Below, in pieces: positions 42,127 to 50,517 of a stretch of DNA of 64,000 nt. The notes beneath the pieces were generated by a model. It did no database searches, was not told the DNA's origin, and saw only the letters and a program-made list of their open reading frames with translations. Both the position numbers and the translations under genes were made by a program. Each line of letters begins with the position of its first letter. Positions within the stretch are counted from its first letter, which is position 1. Origin of the DNA: an uncultured Kiritimatiellota bacterium (GTDB lineage Bacteria; Verrucomicrobiota; Kiritimatiellia; RFP12; UBA1067); assembly GCA_934643865.1 (NCBI GenBank), contig CAKUCX010000014.1, positions 1 to 64,000 on the forward strand, written 5' to 3'.

Positions 42127-45100
42127 TCACGGACGGCCGCCGCCGGCGCGGATCGCCTCGTAGGACCGGCGCTCCTCGGCGCGGCGGCCCTCGTAGCGCG
42201 CCTCGCGCTCCAGGTCCTTCGCGCAGGGCGTGAAGTCCTCCTCCACGTCGCCGCGCGGCGTCGCGCGGAGGCGTTCGCCGCCGAGGCGGATGAGCGCGCG
42301 CGCCGCCTCGCGCGCGGCCGCGTCCTTCGCCCCCGCGAGGATGCGCGAGCAGTCCGGGCGGTCGAAGTCCAGCTGCTCGCGCTGGCGTTGGGCGTGCGTG
42401 CAGGCGACGGACGCGCCGCAGAGCTTCTCCAGGCGCGCGAGCTCCGCGAAGGTGAGCGGCATGCGCCCGCCGGGGTTGTCGGGGTAGGCGCTCTCGTAGC
42501 GCGGATAGTACGGCGCGTTGAGGTCCATCCAGGTGATGAGGCGGTCGCGCTCGTCGTCCGTCAGCGCCACGCCCGCGTGGCCGTAGAGCTTCTTCGTGAG
42601 CTTCGAGGCATGCGCGCCCCACGAGTAGGCGGGCTGGATCTCGGCGGGGCCGCCGCCGACGCACTTCACAACGCCCAGCGCCCAGAGGTCGACGTAGCTC
42701 GTCGCGAAGTACGCGCCCCGGTCGCCGCTGAGGTTCAGCTTCTCCCCCGCCTTCTTCCCGTAGTCGTGGCAGGCGACGCATTTCGCCGTGAAGACGGGCT
42801 GGACCTCCCGCTGGAACGAGTAGAGGTGCGGCGGCGTCCCCTTCTCCAGTCCGCGCAGGTTGTAGGAGCCGTCCAGCTTCGACGGCGCGCGCGCCAGGGC
42901 GGCGGGCTTCGCCGAGACGGGCGCCGCCTCGCCCACGCGGTTCTCGTGGCATCCCACGCAGCCGTAGGTCTCGCCCGGCTGCACATAGGCGCCGCTGCGC
43001 ATGGACTGCACCATCTTCCCCTCGGCATCGAGAGCCTGGAAGTAGACGTAGGTGTTGCCGGGCACCTCGAAGGAGGCGCTGCCGTCCGCCTCCACGGGCA
43101 CAGTCCCGAGGATGCGCTTGTTCTCGAAGCTGTGCCAGTTCATGGCGGGGGCCATCTCGCCGTGGCCGAACCAGCCGCGCGGCCGCGTCCAGTTCCGCTT
43201 CTCGGGCGACTCGACGATGCGCAGGGCCTTCACCGTGCCGGGCGCGACGCCCTTCATGTGCGTGCCCACGTAGACGTTCTGGACGTAGAAGCGGCCCGGC
43301 GCGTGCGGGGCGTCGAACGTGCGCGCCGTGCTGCGCACGACGGGGCGCTTCGACGCGCGCAGGACGGTCGGCGCGTGGCAGCCGGGGCCGTCCCGGTGGA
43401 AGACGACCTCGTTGCCGTGCAGGTCGAGGTAGACGAGCGCCATCTCCGCGCCGCGCCCGATCGTGCGCGAGCAGAGGAAGTGCGCGTCGTCGAGCGGGAA
43501 GGCGTCGGCGTACTTGACCGCGAGGGGGCGCGTCGAGTCGAAGTCCTGCCCGTCCGTGTGGATGCGCGCGCGGAAGTCGGCGGGCCAGGTCCGCAGCACG
43601 GCCTCCCGCCCCTCCACACCGCGCGTGCGGTCGAGGAGGCCGAGCGCGCCCCAGGGCAGGTCGTGGCAGCTCCCGAGCGTCGCGATCACGCGCGAGGGGT
43701 CGCGGAGGGGGCGGGCGCTGAAGACGCCGCCGGGGCTCGTCGTGTTGTTACCCCAGTAGAGCGCATGGCCCGTCCCGTCCGGGTTGCACGTCCAGAGGCC
43801 CTGCGCGTCGCCGAAGTTCCGGTCGACATACTCCCAGCGGTCGTAGAGGAGGCGGCCGTCGGGCAGGACCGTCGTGTGCCCCTCGAAGAGCGTGGACTTC
43901 CCGATCTGGTGGATGTTCGTCCCCTCTCCCGTCATGCGGAAGAGGTTCGCCATGATGTGGCGGTTGCACATGCAGTACTTGGGCTCGCGCGTGGAACTGA
44001 AGACGATGTCGCCGTCGGGCAGCCACACGGGGTCGATGTCGCTCACGCCCGCGCCGCGCGTGAGCTGCCGGAGGTCCGAACCGTCGGCGTTGACCGTGTA
44101 GACGTGGTAGTCGTCCGCCCGCCCCGCGCGCATCGAGAAGACGATCCGCTTCCCGTCGTAGTCCACTTCGGGGTCGCGCACCGTGCGCCCCTTCTCCTCC
44201 GGCACGATCACGCGCACCTTCCCCGTCTTCGCGTCGAGAGCCTTGAGCGCGCCCTGCGTCGCGTAGCTGCCCTCGTTGATCTCGCCGCGCTGGAAGAGCG
44301 TCGCCGTGTTGTGGTGGTCCACCCGCCACATCGCGCGCGTCGTGTAGACGATCTCGTGCGCGGCGACGAGCGGGTTGTCGCGCACGAGCGCCTGGCGGAG
44401 GAAGGCGTCGAAGGCGGCGGGGCGCGCCGCCGCCGCGCGCAGGCGCGCCAGCGCCTCCAGGTGCGCGGCGGCGGGATAGGCGGGGAACTGCGCGCCGAGT
44501 TCGCGGATTGCCTTCTCCGCACGGGCGAACGCCTCCTCCGGCACGGGGTCGAGGCCCAGCATCTGCGCGGCGACGCCCACAAGGCGGTCCGCTGCGGCCT
44601 TCGGCGGACGCCCCTGGAGGAAATGGAGCGGCACGCCCGTCGACAGCAGGCCCCACGTGTTGCACGGCTTCGTGACCGCCCACGCCACCTTCGTCTCAGG
44701 CCCGTTCGCCGTCGCCGCCGCCACGAACGCCGCAAGCTCCGGGCCGCCCTGCAGCAGCACGAGGTCGAACGCCTCCGCCGCAAGGCGCCTTTTCGCGCGC
44801 GGGGCATCCGTCTGCGCGAGCGCGACGCGCCCCTTCAGGGCCACCGCCAGCGGCGTTCCAAGGTCCGGCTCTCCCGAGGCGCGGACAATCAGGACCCGTG
44901 GCGCGTCCGGCGCGGAGGCCGGAAAATCCGTGGGCAGGGCCTTCTCGCGGTCGGCCTTCCGCGCCGCGAAGTCGGCCGCGCCGACCGTTCCCTCGAAGGC
45001 GATGTCGTCCACCGTCACATGCCCCCAGCCTCCGACGGCCTCGTCCGTCACGCGGAAAAAGACATCGCGGCCAACGGCATCCGGCACGTTCCACGTGACA

Positions 45101-45498
45101 ATGCGCATCGTCTCGGAATCGGCGCCCGTGGCGGTGGCGTAGACCCGTCCCGTCGCGCGGTCCACGAGCGAAAGGGAGGCCGCCCGCCCGCCGCCGATCC
45201 GAAAGGAAATTGTCGGTGCGGACAACCGGACAAGCGGACTCTCGATCCACCCCGTCTGGGCGTCGCTGGGCGTGTCCCGCGCCGTCTCCAAGGTGGAGAG
45301 GAAGAAACGTCCCCCCTTCGTGTAGGGCCTGTCCGCGTTGTGTTCCTTCGCGCGGTCCGTCACCGGCTTCCCGAACGTCCCTTCGACGACCTGCCATCCC
45401 TGCAGGTCGCCCGTCTCGAAATCGAACACGCCGGCCATCGACGCCACGGCAACGCCACACGCCACGCCGGCCATTTTCAACGCATAAGCTCTCTTCAT
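42127..45498 (-). CDS. HzsA-related secreted two-haem protein with beta-propeller
   Basis: A 1123-residue exported protein. A signal peptide (MKRAYALKMAGVACGVAVASMAG) leads to a jelly-roll domain (about 25-170). A TolB/PD40-like propeller region follows at about 330-560 (PEVDYDGKRIVFSMRAGRAD, DIDPVWLPDGDIVFSSTREP). Next comes the middle domain seen in hydrazine synthase alpha and its many PVC relatives (RILGTVPVEADGSASFEVPG). There are two c-type haem sites, CVGCH near residue 844 and CVACH near residue 904. The relatives are not hydrazine synthases; their reaction is unknown, and no other hydrazine synthase subunits are present here. It heads an operon with an alcohol dehydrogenase, deoC and a sugar kinase. 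The long predicted leader contains 38-bp repeats. Confidence 0.85.
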   Translation of the reverse strand: MKRAYALKMAGVACGVAVASMAGVFDFETGDLQGWQVVEGTFGKPVTDRAKEHNADRPYTKGGRFFLSTLETARDTPSDAQTGWIESPLVRLSAPTISFRIGGGRAASLSLVDRATGRVYATATGADSETMRIVTWNVPDAVGRDVFFRVTDEAVGGWGHVTVDDIAFEGTVGAADFAARKADREKALPTDFPASAPDAPRVLIVRASGEPDLGTPLAVALKGRVALAQTDAPRAKRRLAAEAFDLVLLQGGPELAAFVAAATANGPETKVAWAVTKPCNTWGLLSTGVPLHFLQGRPPKAAADRLVGVAAQMLGLDPVPEEAFARAEKAIRELGAQFPAYPAAAHLEALARLRAAAARPAAFDAFLRQALVRDNPLVAAHEIVYTTRAMWRVDHHNTATLFQRGEINEGSYATQGALKALDAKTGKVRVIVPEEKGRTVRDPEVDYDGKRIVFSMRAGRADDYHVYTVNADGSDLRQLTRGAGVSDIDPVWLPDGDIVFSSTREPKYCMCNRHIMANLFRMTGEGTNIHQIGKSTLFEGHTTVLPDGRLLYDRWEYVDRNFGDAQGLWTCNPDGTGHALYWGNNTTSPGGVFSARPLRDPSRVIATLGSCHDLPWGALGLLDRTRGVEGREAVLRTWPADFRARIHTDGQDFDSTRPLAVKYADAFPLDDAHFLCSRTIGRGAEMALVYLDLHGNEVVFHRDGPGCHAPTVLRASKRPVVRSTARTFDAPHAPGRFYVQNVYVGTHMKGVAPGTVKALRIVESPEKRNWTRPRGWFGHGEMAPAMNWHSFENKRILGTVPVEADGSASFEVPGNTYVYFQALDAEGKMVQSMRSGAYVQPGETYGCVGCHENRVGEAAPVSAKPAALARAPSKLDGSYNLRGLEKGTPPHLYSFQREVQPVFTAKCVACHDYGKKAGEKLNLSGDRGAYFATSYVDLWALGVVKCVGGGPAEIQPAYSWGAHASKLTKKLYGHAGVALTDDERDRLITWMDLNAPYYPRYESAYPDNPGGRMPLTFAELARLEKLCGASVACTHAQRQREQLDFDRPDCSRILAGAKDAAAREAARALIRLGGERLRATPRGDVEEDFTPCAKDLEREARYEGRRAEERRSYEAIRAGGGRP

Positions 45499-45574
45499 GC
45501 CATCATCTCCAAAACGCAGGGACTCTTCAGAAGCGTCCCCCTGCCCGGACACCGCCAGGGCGCGGGCATCCACA

Positions 45575-45748
45575 CAAACGCCTTGCACGCAGCCGCATGC
45601 AGGCCCCTTGCGCAAACGCCTTGCACGCAGCCGCATGCAGGCCCCTTGTACAAACGCCTTGCACGCAGCCACATGCAGGCCCCTTGCACAAACGCCTTGC
45701 ACGCAGCCACATGCAGGCCCCTTGCACAAACGCCTTGCACGCAGCCAC
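45575..45748. repeat. 38-bp tandem repeat, 4.6 copies
   Basis: Units begin CAAACGCCTTGCACGCAGCC at 45575, 45613, 45651, 45689 and 45727, exactly 38 bases apart, with only one to three differences between copies; the last is partial. Each contains the palindrome GCATGC or its variant ACATGC. There are no unique spacers. The block lies between the predicted promoter and the start of the HzsA-related gene, so it would be transcribed in the 5' leader. Confidence 0.92.
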
Positions 45749-45801
45749 GCCCGGACACTTTGTGCAGAAACCCTCACGCACCGAAGGCTCAACGCGTCCA
45801 A

Positions 45802-45872
45802 GATTCTACCATGTCTCCACCTGCGCGGACAACGTGAAAGAATTATAAAAATCCACCTAGACTTTCAAAATC
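45802..45872 (-). promoter_or_regulatory. Promoter/operator module shared with 50421-50491
   Basis: On the minus strand this holds a -35-like TTGTCC, an 18-base spacer and an extended -10 TGGTAGAAT (hexamer at 45808-45803). Upstream lies an AT-rich stretch bounded by the inverted boxes CTTTC and GAAAG. The 71 bases align without gaps to 50421-50491 with about 50 identities, and they place the same promoter in front of the HzsA-type operon and of the beta-solenoid gene. Confidence 0.7.
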
Positions 45873-45874
45873 CC

Positions 45875-46030
45875 CTCACCACCCCACACACCCTCACACA
45901 CACCCTCGCCCCACACACCCTCCCCCCCCCCCTCGCACACCCTTGCCCCACACACCCTCGCACACACCCTCGAACAACATACGCGCTTACATACAGCACA
46001 CTTATACACGCGCACATTTACACACACCGT
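45875..46030. repeat. Low-complexity ACACCCTC-rich region with 11-base poly-C
   Basis: Strand-biased CA/C-rich sequence made of variants of CACACACCCTC, including a run of 11 C at 45922-45932. It is part of the 614-base gap between the HzsA-like gene and the gene at 46113. No open frame with a ribosome-binding site is supported. Confidence 0.8.
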
Positions 46031-46097
46031 CGCACGCGCACGATTACGCCCATTTGATTTTCCGCACCATAATCTCATTGCCTCCAAGCCCGCCTTC

Positions 46098-46106
46098 TGC
46101 TATGCT
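46098..46106 (+). promoter_or_regulatory. Extended -10 promoter abutting the gene at 46113
   Basis: TGCTATGCT, with the hexamer TATGCT ending six bases before the ATG. There is no ribosome-binding site, so a leaderless mRNA is predicted. Confidence 0.5.
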
Positions 46107-46112
46107 GTCACC

Positions 46113-47369
46113 ATGTCCAAGAACAACCATTCCGCCTCTCTTCCCGCCGCGCGTTCCCCCGTCGTGTACGCACCCGCCGACAAGCTGTGCGCACCCGCCG
46201 ACGAGCTGGCGGCGTGGCTTGCGAAGTACGCGCCCGTCGAGCGCGTAATCATTGAGGCGCGCGAAAGGCGGCTTCGCAGCCGCGCCAGGCTCCGCGCGGA
46301 GAAGGCGCGACGCTTCGGCGACCTCTGCGAGGCGTCGGAGGGCCTCGCCACGGTCTGGCGGCGGCGGGGCTTCCCCGCCGACGAGATGCTGAACTGGACG
46401 GGCGGCGACCGCTTCACGCTCTGGGCGATGGCGCCATTCCTCCGTCGCCGCGCGACAGAGGAGGTGAACGCCCTCCGGCGACGCCTCGTGCGCCCGCTCT
46501 ACTACGAGCAGGAGAACGCACGCCGCCGGGCACTCGCCGCAGAGCGGCGGCGCGTCCGAAAGCGGAAGACCGAGAACCCTTGCCCCACGCGGGAGGCGAT
46601 CCTCGACGCCTGGACGCACGCGCGCGAGGGGCGCGAGGCGATGCTCCGATTCGGGAGCCTCCTGGAAGACTTGGCGTGCTACGTGGACCACGAGCTGCGC
46701 CTCGCGGGCGGGCGGATCGTCGGGCGCGCGCCGGGGATCAAGGGGTGGCTGAGGGAGAACATCCCCGCGCTCGCGCTCCGCTACACGACCGTGATGCGCT
46801 ACAAGGCCGCCGCGAAGAAGCTGCGGCAGGTCGTGGAGTTGCCCGACCCCATCCCCGTCGCGGCCGTCCTCGACGGCGCGGGGGCGCCGGAGGGCGCAGG
46901 CGCGGGGGACGGAACGGGGGCGAGGGAGGGGACGGAACCGAAAGAGGGAATGCGAGATTACAGTGCGGAAAAATCGCAGGACAATGTGCGGGGAAGGTCC
47001 AAGACACAGGAAGGATTGGAGGCAAGGGTTGCTGTGAATGGGGTGGAGAGGCAGAAACGAGATTATGATGCGGAAAAACTTCAGTGTGGTGCGAGTGTGG
47101 ATGAGGCACGGGAGGCGGAGGATGCACGGGGAAGGCGGGACGTGGAGCGGGAAACGGCGATCTTAAGGGCGCGGGGCGTCTACCTGGAGGCGATGGCGGG
47201 CGTACCGGACGTCGTGACGCGCGTCGTGGGGAGAATTGACGCGCTCTTGGACCCGCAGCGCGTGGAGGAGGCGACGATGCTCGCCTCCTGGCGCGCGCGC
47301 TACGCCCGCGACGTCACGCCCGGCACGGCGGGAACGTGGCGCGCCCGGCTCTTCCGGCGCATCGGGTAG
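46113..47369 (+). CDS. Unrecognised basic protein, 418 aa
   Basis: I do not recognise a family. The N-terminal 240 residues are rich in Arg and predicted helices (VERVIIEARERRLRSRARLR, ARRRALAAERRRVRKRK). A better-ordered block, PGIKGWLRENIPALALRYTT followed by VMRYKAAAKKLRQ, looks like a helical nucleic-acid-binding motif. A low-complexity Gly/Glu linker follows, then two copies of RDY(S/D)AEK(S/L)Q about 36 residues apart, and a helical C-terminal domain. The segment 46940-47130 is clearly less GC-rich than the flanks. The reading frame is real by length and codon pattern. The gene stands alone on the plus strand between simple-sequence DNA and an 18-bp minisatellite. A role in DNA or RNA binding is only a guess. 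Confidence 0.65.
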   Translation: MSKNNHSASLPAARSPVVYAPADKLCAPADELAAWLAKYAPVERVIIEARERRLRSRARLRAEKARRFGDLCEASEGLATVWRRRGFPADEMLNWTGGDRFTLWAMAPFLRRRATEEVNALRRRLVRPLYYEQENARRRALAAERRRVRKRKTENPCPTREAILDAWTHAREGREAMLRFGSLLEDLACYVDHELRLAGGRIVGRAPGIKGWLRENIPALALRYTTVMRYKAAAKKLRQVVELPDPIPVAAVLDGAGAPEGAGAGDGTGAREGTEPKEGMRDYSAEKSQDNVRGRSKTQEGLEARVAVNGVERQKRDYDAEKLQCGASVDEAREAEDARGRRDVERETAILRARGVYLEAMAGVPDVVTRVVGRIDALLDPQRVEEATMLASWRARYARDVTPGTAGTWRARLFRRIG

Positions 47370-47494
47370 CGGACGCCACGGCCTATGCGGACGCCACGAC
47401 CCATGCGGACGCCACGGCCCATGCGGACGCCACGGCCCATGCGGACGCCACGACCCATGCGGACGCCACGGCCCATGCGGACGCCACGGCCCAA
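47369..47494. repeat. 18-bp minisatellite, 7 copies
   Basis: Seven head-to-tail copies of GCGGACGCCACGGCCCAT with single-base variants, starting at the last base of the stop codon of the gene at 46113. The unit is divisible by three and open in several frames, but it has no start site. The remaining 76 bases to the next gene hold nothing I can name. Confidence 0.93.
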
Positions 47495-47570
47495 GGCGGC
47501 GCGGGCACGTTGTACGCCGGGACACCGGGTGGCTCCAATATGCTGGGAGCCATGATAAGGCAGACGGGCC

Positions 47571-50354
47571 TCAGCGGATGACAAGGAGCGTGCCCTTGGC
47601 CTGCCAGGCGAAAAGGCGGCCGTTTTCGTAGACGACCCTCACCGTGCGCGAAAGCACGGGCGACGGAACGAACCGCAGCGCGCCCCCCGACACCGAAACC
47701 CCGGAAAGGTCTGCCAGCAGGGTCTTGCGCACGGGGACGGTTCCCGTCAGCGAGACCTCCACCGTCCCCGCCGCCATCGTGCCGACGCCGCCCGCCCCCA
47801 GAAGCGGATCGTCCAGGTCGAACGTCCAGCCCTCGGCAAGCAGCTTCGCCCCGTCCCGCACGCGCCACGGGCATGGGACGGCGCCCGCGCGATGAAGCAC
47901 GAGGTGGGCGTCCGGCACATAGGCGGACGGATCGACGACCCACCGTCCGCCGCGAATTTCAAGACGCCCCGTCTCGGGAATCGCCGCGCCCGGGAAGAGG
48001 ATGCCTTTGCATGTGTTCGTGCCGTCGCCCGTGACCACAAGCGACGCCCCCGTCCCCCCTGCTTCCCAGTTCACCAGATAGGCCGTCGAAACGGAAGCCC
48101 CGTCAAGCAAGCACGCCGCGTTCGCCCCTGCAAGGCGGAGGCCGCACGCGCCGACGGCCCCCGCGCGCCCGACGATCCGGTGTCCGTCAAAGTCGAGCGT
48201 GACCTCCCCACCCGCGATGTCCACCTCGCGGGCGATGTCCGACAGCAGCTTCACCGTGCCGCCGGAAGCACCCGCGACGCGGAGCGCCGCATTGACGTTC
48301 GTATGGACGAGGCCCGCGTAGGCGGCCTCGCGCGTCCACGTCGCCGTCTCGGCATCGGGATGCACCGCATAGGGCATGGCAAGGCCGCGAAAGGCATGCC
48401 CCTCTTCGTAGAATGCCGTCGTACCCTCGGCAAGGGCCGGCGGATGGACCAGCGCCGTCTCCAGCGGGTTCTTCTCAAAGTGTCCGCTGAAGAGGTGGAT
48501 GCGCGTTCCCTGGTTCGGGTCCGTTTGGTTCTGGTCTCGCCAGGAGGTGGTGAACGCATGGTGGCCGCCCCGCACATTCAGCGTGGCGGAACCGTTCCCG
48601 CTCGCAAAGAGGGCCGTCTGGACGGACGTTTCCGCCTGGAGATTGACGACCGCCGACGCGCTGCCGTACAGCGTGCAGTGCCCCTTCAGCGTGCAGTTCG
48701 TCACGTTCACGACCTTCGATGCGTTGCCGCTCATGTGGAAGACCGAACCCGATCCCTGGAGGAGCCCGCCTCCGCCGTCCACCTCCAGCGTCACGCCCGC
48801 GGGAATCATGAGGAAGTCCCCCTTCGTATTGACGAGCGTGAGGCCGTTCAGGTCAAGCGTCATGCTGCGCGGTATCTCCAGCCGGGCGGCGTCCACGGTG
48901 CTGGACTTCAGCATCTTCACGCGCCCGCCGTCCGGACAGGCGGCGATGGCCGCGGCAACCGTATCGAAACTGTTCGTCGTGGAGCCGTCGGCGGAGAGGA
49001 CGAGGGCCGCATGCGGTTGCCGGACGTTCGCCTCCTCTTCAGGGTAGACCGCGTAGCGGCAGGCAAGGCCCTCGACCACGGCGCCTTCGCAGATCTGCGC
49101 ATAGCCGTCCGGCAGACCGTCCGACACGTCGAAGTTGAACCGTCCGCCCGTCGCGGCAATCCGCGCAGCGACCGCACGCCCGGCATACCGCGCCTCCTCC
49201 ACCACATAGGCGCCATCCGAGACCGCAACCGTCCCCTCACTTCCCGCCGCGAAGAAAAAGGAGGTCTCCGCACGGCTGTCCACCAGCGCGACATCGAGGT
49301 ATCGTCCCCGGAACAGGGCCGGTGCCTTCAACGTGCAGTCCGCGAACGTCGTCGTGCCGGCAACCGTTCCGGCTTCCGCCGCAAGCAGCACGTCGGCGGC
49401 TTCGCACCGCCCATTCCTCACCGTCATCCCCACCGCGCCCGTTGGCGGCGCAAAGAGAGCCCCGCCCTGCGAACGGGAGAGGGCGTGGCCGTTCAGATCT
49501 AGGGTCATCGCCTTGTCCAGGGCAATCGGGAACGCCGCCGTGCAGTCCTCCAGCAAGGTGACGGTGCCGCCCGGCACGCACGACGCCAACGCCATGTCCA
49601 GCGCCGCGCAGCCACGCACGACGCCGTCCACACACGTCACGGTCGCGACGCCCCGCTCGTCGTCGTTCGCCGCACGGACACGATAGGAACAGGTCACGCC
49701 CTGAACCTCATGTGTCCCCTCCTCCACCACATACCCTGGTGCCAACACGGCGGTGGGATCCTGGTCAAAACTTCCGCCGTAGACAGTGAGCAGATTGCCC
49801 AGGGACATCTGATCGTCATAGATCTTGCCGACGACCACGCCCCCACGAAAGATGCAGCGGCTCCTGACACGGCTCGACGCAAACGTCACAAAACGAATCC
49901 GCATCTGCGCACGGCAATCGTCCTGAAATTCCAACGTACTACCGTCCCGGTATGCATAGAGAACGGTGTTCCCGTTAAAGACGACATTTGAGACGCTGAC
50001 CGTGTAGGCCCCGTCCCCGAACGCAAAGCAGCAGTCCCCCGACGTAATCGTGCCGTTGCGGAAGGACAACGTGCCGGCCTCCTTCGTCGGACAAATGAAC
50101 CATCCCTTGTTGTTCTTCAGCACATGGCCCGCGAGATCGACGGCAACGGATTTCGAGATCTCCAGCTTTCCCGGGACCGTGACATCGTCGAGCAGCGTCA
50201 GCGTCTCGCCGCCCGAACAGGCGCCGAGCGCGGCCTCAATCGTCGCGTACCGCGCCGCCTCCGCCCCGGGCACCGTCACCTCCACCACGTCCGCCGCGCG
50301 CAGAGCCGGCGAACACGCCAAGATGAGACAGGCCAAAGAAAGCATCTTCCTCAT
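47571..50354 (-). CDS. Secreted four-module beta-solenoid protein ending in GTLLVIR
   Basis: A 927-residue exported protein with a signal peptide (MRKMLSLACLILACSPALRA). It contains four copies of a module that starts near residues 38, 251, 463 and 686. Each has an A-x2-A-C-x-GG-x-(V/L)-x-(L/M)-L pattern (for example AALGACSGGETLTLLDD and AIAACPDGGRVKMLKSS), then a DL(N/A)G(H/L) turn, then short beta-strand repeats of a right-handed beta-helix. This looks like a surface-exposed or adhesive stalk with no evident catalytic site. It ends AKGTLLVIR, like the 1065-residue protein at 18192. The chosen ATG has GGGGG five bases upstream; another ATG four codons earlier is possible. Its promoter region shares 71 aligned bases with that of the HzsA-type operon. 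Confidence 0.78.
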   Translation of the reverse strand: MRKMLSLACLILACSPALRAADVVEVTVPGAEAARYATIEAALGACSGGETLTLLDDVTVPGKLEISKSVAVDLAGHVLKNNKGWFICPTKEAGTLSFRNGTITSGDCCFAFGDGAYTVSVSNVVFNGNTVLYAYRDGSTLEFQDDCRAQMRIRFVTFASSRVRSRCIFRGGVVVGKIYDDQMSLGNLLTVYGGSFDQDPTAVLAPGYVVEEGTHEVQGVTCSYRVRAANDDERGVATVTCVDGVVRGCAALDMALASCVPGGTVTLLEDCTAAFPIALDKAMTLDLNGHALSRSQGGALFAPPTGAVGMTVRNGRCEAADVLLAAEAGTVAGTTTFADCTLKAPALFRGRYLDVALVDSRAETSFFFAAGSEGTVAVSDGAYVVEEARYAGRAVAARIAATGGRFNFDVSDGLPDGYAQICEGAVVEGLACRYAVYPEEEANVRQPHAALVLSADGSTTNSFDTVAAAIAACPDGGRVKMLKSSTVDAARLEIPRSMTLDLNGLTLVNTKGDFLMIPAGVTLEVDGGGGLLQGSGSVFHMSGNASKVVNVTNCTLKGHCTLYGSASAVVNLQAETSVQTALFASGNGSATLNVRGGHHAFTTSWRDQNQTDPNQGTRIHLFSGHFEKNPLETALVHPPALAEGTTAFYEEGHAFRGLAMPYAVHPDAETATWTREAAYAGLVHTNVNAALRVAGASGGTVKLLSDIAREVDIAGGEVTLDFDGHRIVGRAGAVGACGLRLAGANAACLLDGASVSTAYLVNWEAGGTGASLVVTGDGTNTCKGILFPGAAIPETGRLEIRGGRWVVDPSAYVPDAHLVLHRAGAVPCPWRVRDGAKLLAEGWTFDLDDPLLGAGGVGTMAAGTVEVSLTGTVPVRKTLLADLSGVSVSGGALRFVPSPVLSRTVRVVYENGRLFAWQAKGTLLVIR

Positions 50355-50420
50355 GACAACCCCCATTCCGATAGTGAATGCTACTCGCGGACGTCACGGC
50401 GACGTTCCCCGCAGCACGCA

Positions 50421-50491
50421 GATTCTAGCACGCGCCCATCCGCGCAGACAACAGCGAAAAGTTATAAATATTCAAATGAACTTTCAAGATC
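50421..50491 (-). promoter_or_regulatory. Promoter/operator module of the beta-solenoid gene
   Basis: On the minus strand there is a TTGTCT -35 and an 18-base spacer to TGCTAGAAT (hexamer 50427-50422). Upstream is an AT-rich stretch flanked by inverted boxes, AACTTTC and GAAAAGTT on the plus strand. It is the partner of 45802-45872. It lies between the divergent solenoid and regulator genes, so it is a likely binding site for the regulator. Confidence 0.7.
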
Positions 50492-50501
50492 GCGTCATCC
50501 G

Positions 50502-50510
50502 TGGTAAACT
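50502..50510 (+). promoter_or_regulatory. Extended -10 promoter of the second XylR-type gene
   Basis: TGGTAAACT with the hexamer at 50505-50510, seven bases before the ATG and with no ribosome-binding site. A leaderless transcript is predicted. Confidence 0.5.
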
Positions 50511-50517
50511 CCCCTGC

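Noticed and set aside
42127..45498. Hydrazine synthase (anammox metabolism)
   Set aside because: Only the alpha-like domain architecture is shared. No beta/gamma subunit or other anammox gene is present, and similar proteins are common in non-anammox PVC bacteria.
45575..45748. CRISPR array
   Set aside because: The 38-base period is continuous repeat without unique spacers, and there are no cas genes in the window.
40918..45837. A 1639-codon plus-strand open frame
   Set aside because: It opposes the haem-protein and alcohol-dehydrogenase genes, which are clearly real; the composition is that of an antisense shadow.
45210..46057. Plus-strand open frames over the 38-bp repeats and the ACACCCTC-rich region
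   Set aside because: Their translations are repetitive and low-complexity, and they lack start signals; the region is a promoter/leader and simple-sequence DNA.
50050..50517. N-terminal extension of the second XylR-type regulator
   Set aside because: The extension runs antisense through the start of the beta-solenoid gene and the conserved promoter module; the regulator fold begins at the ATG at 50518.
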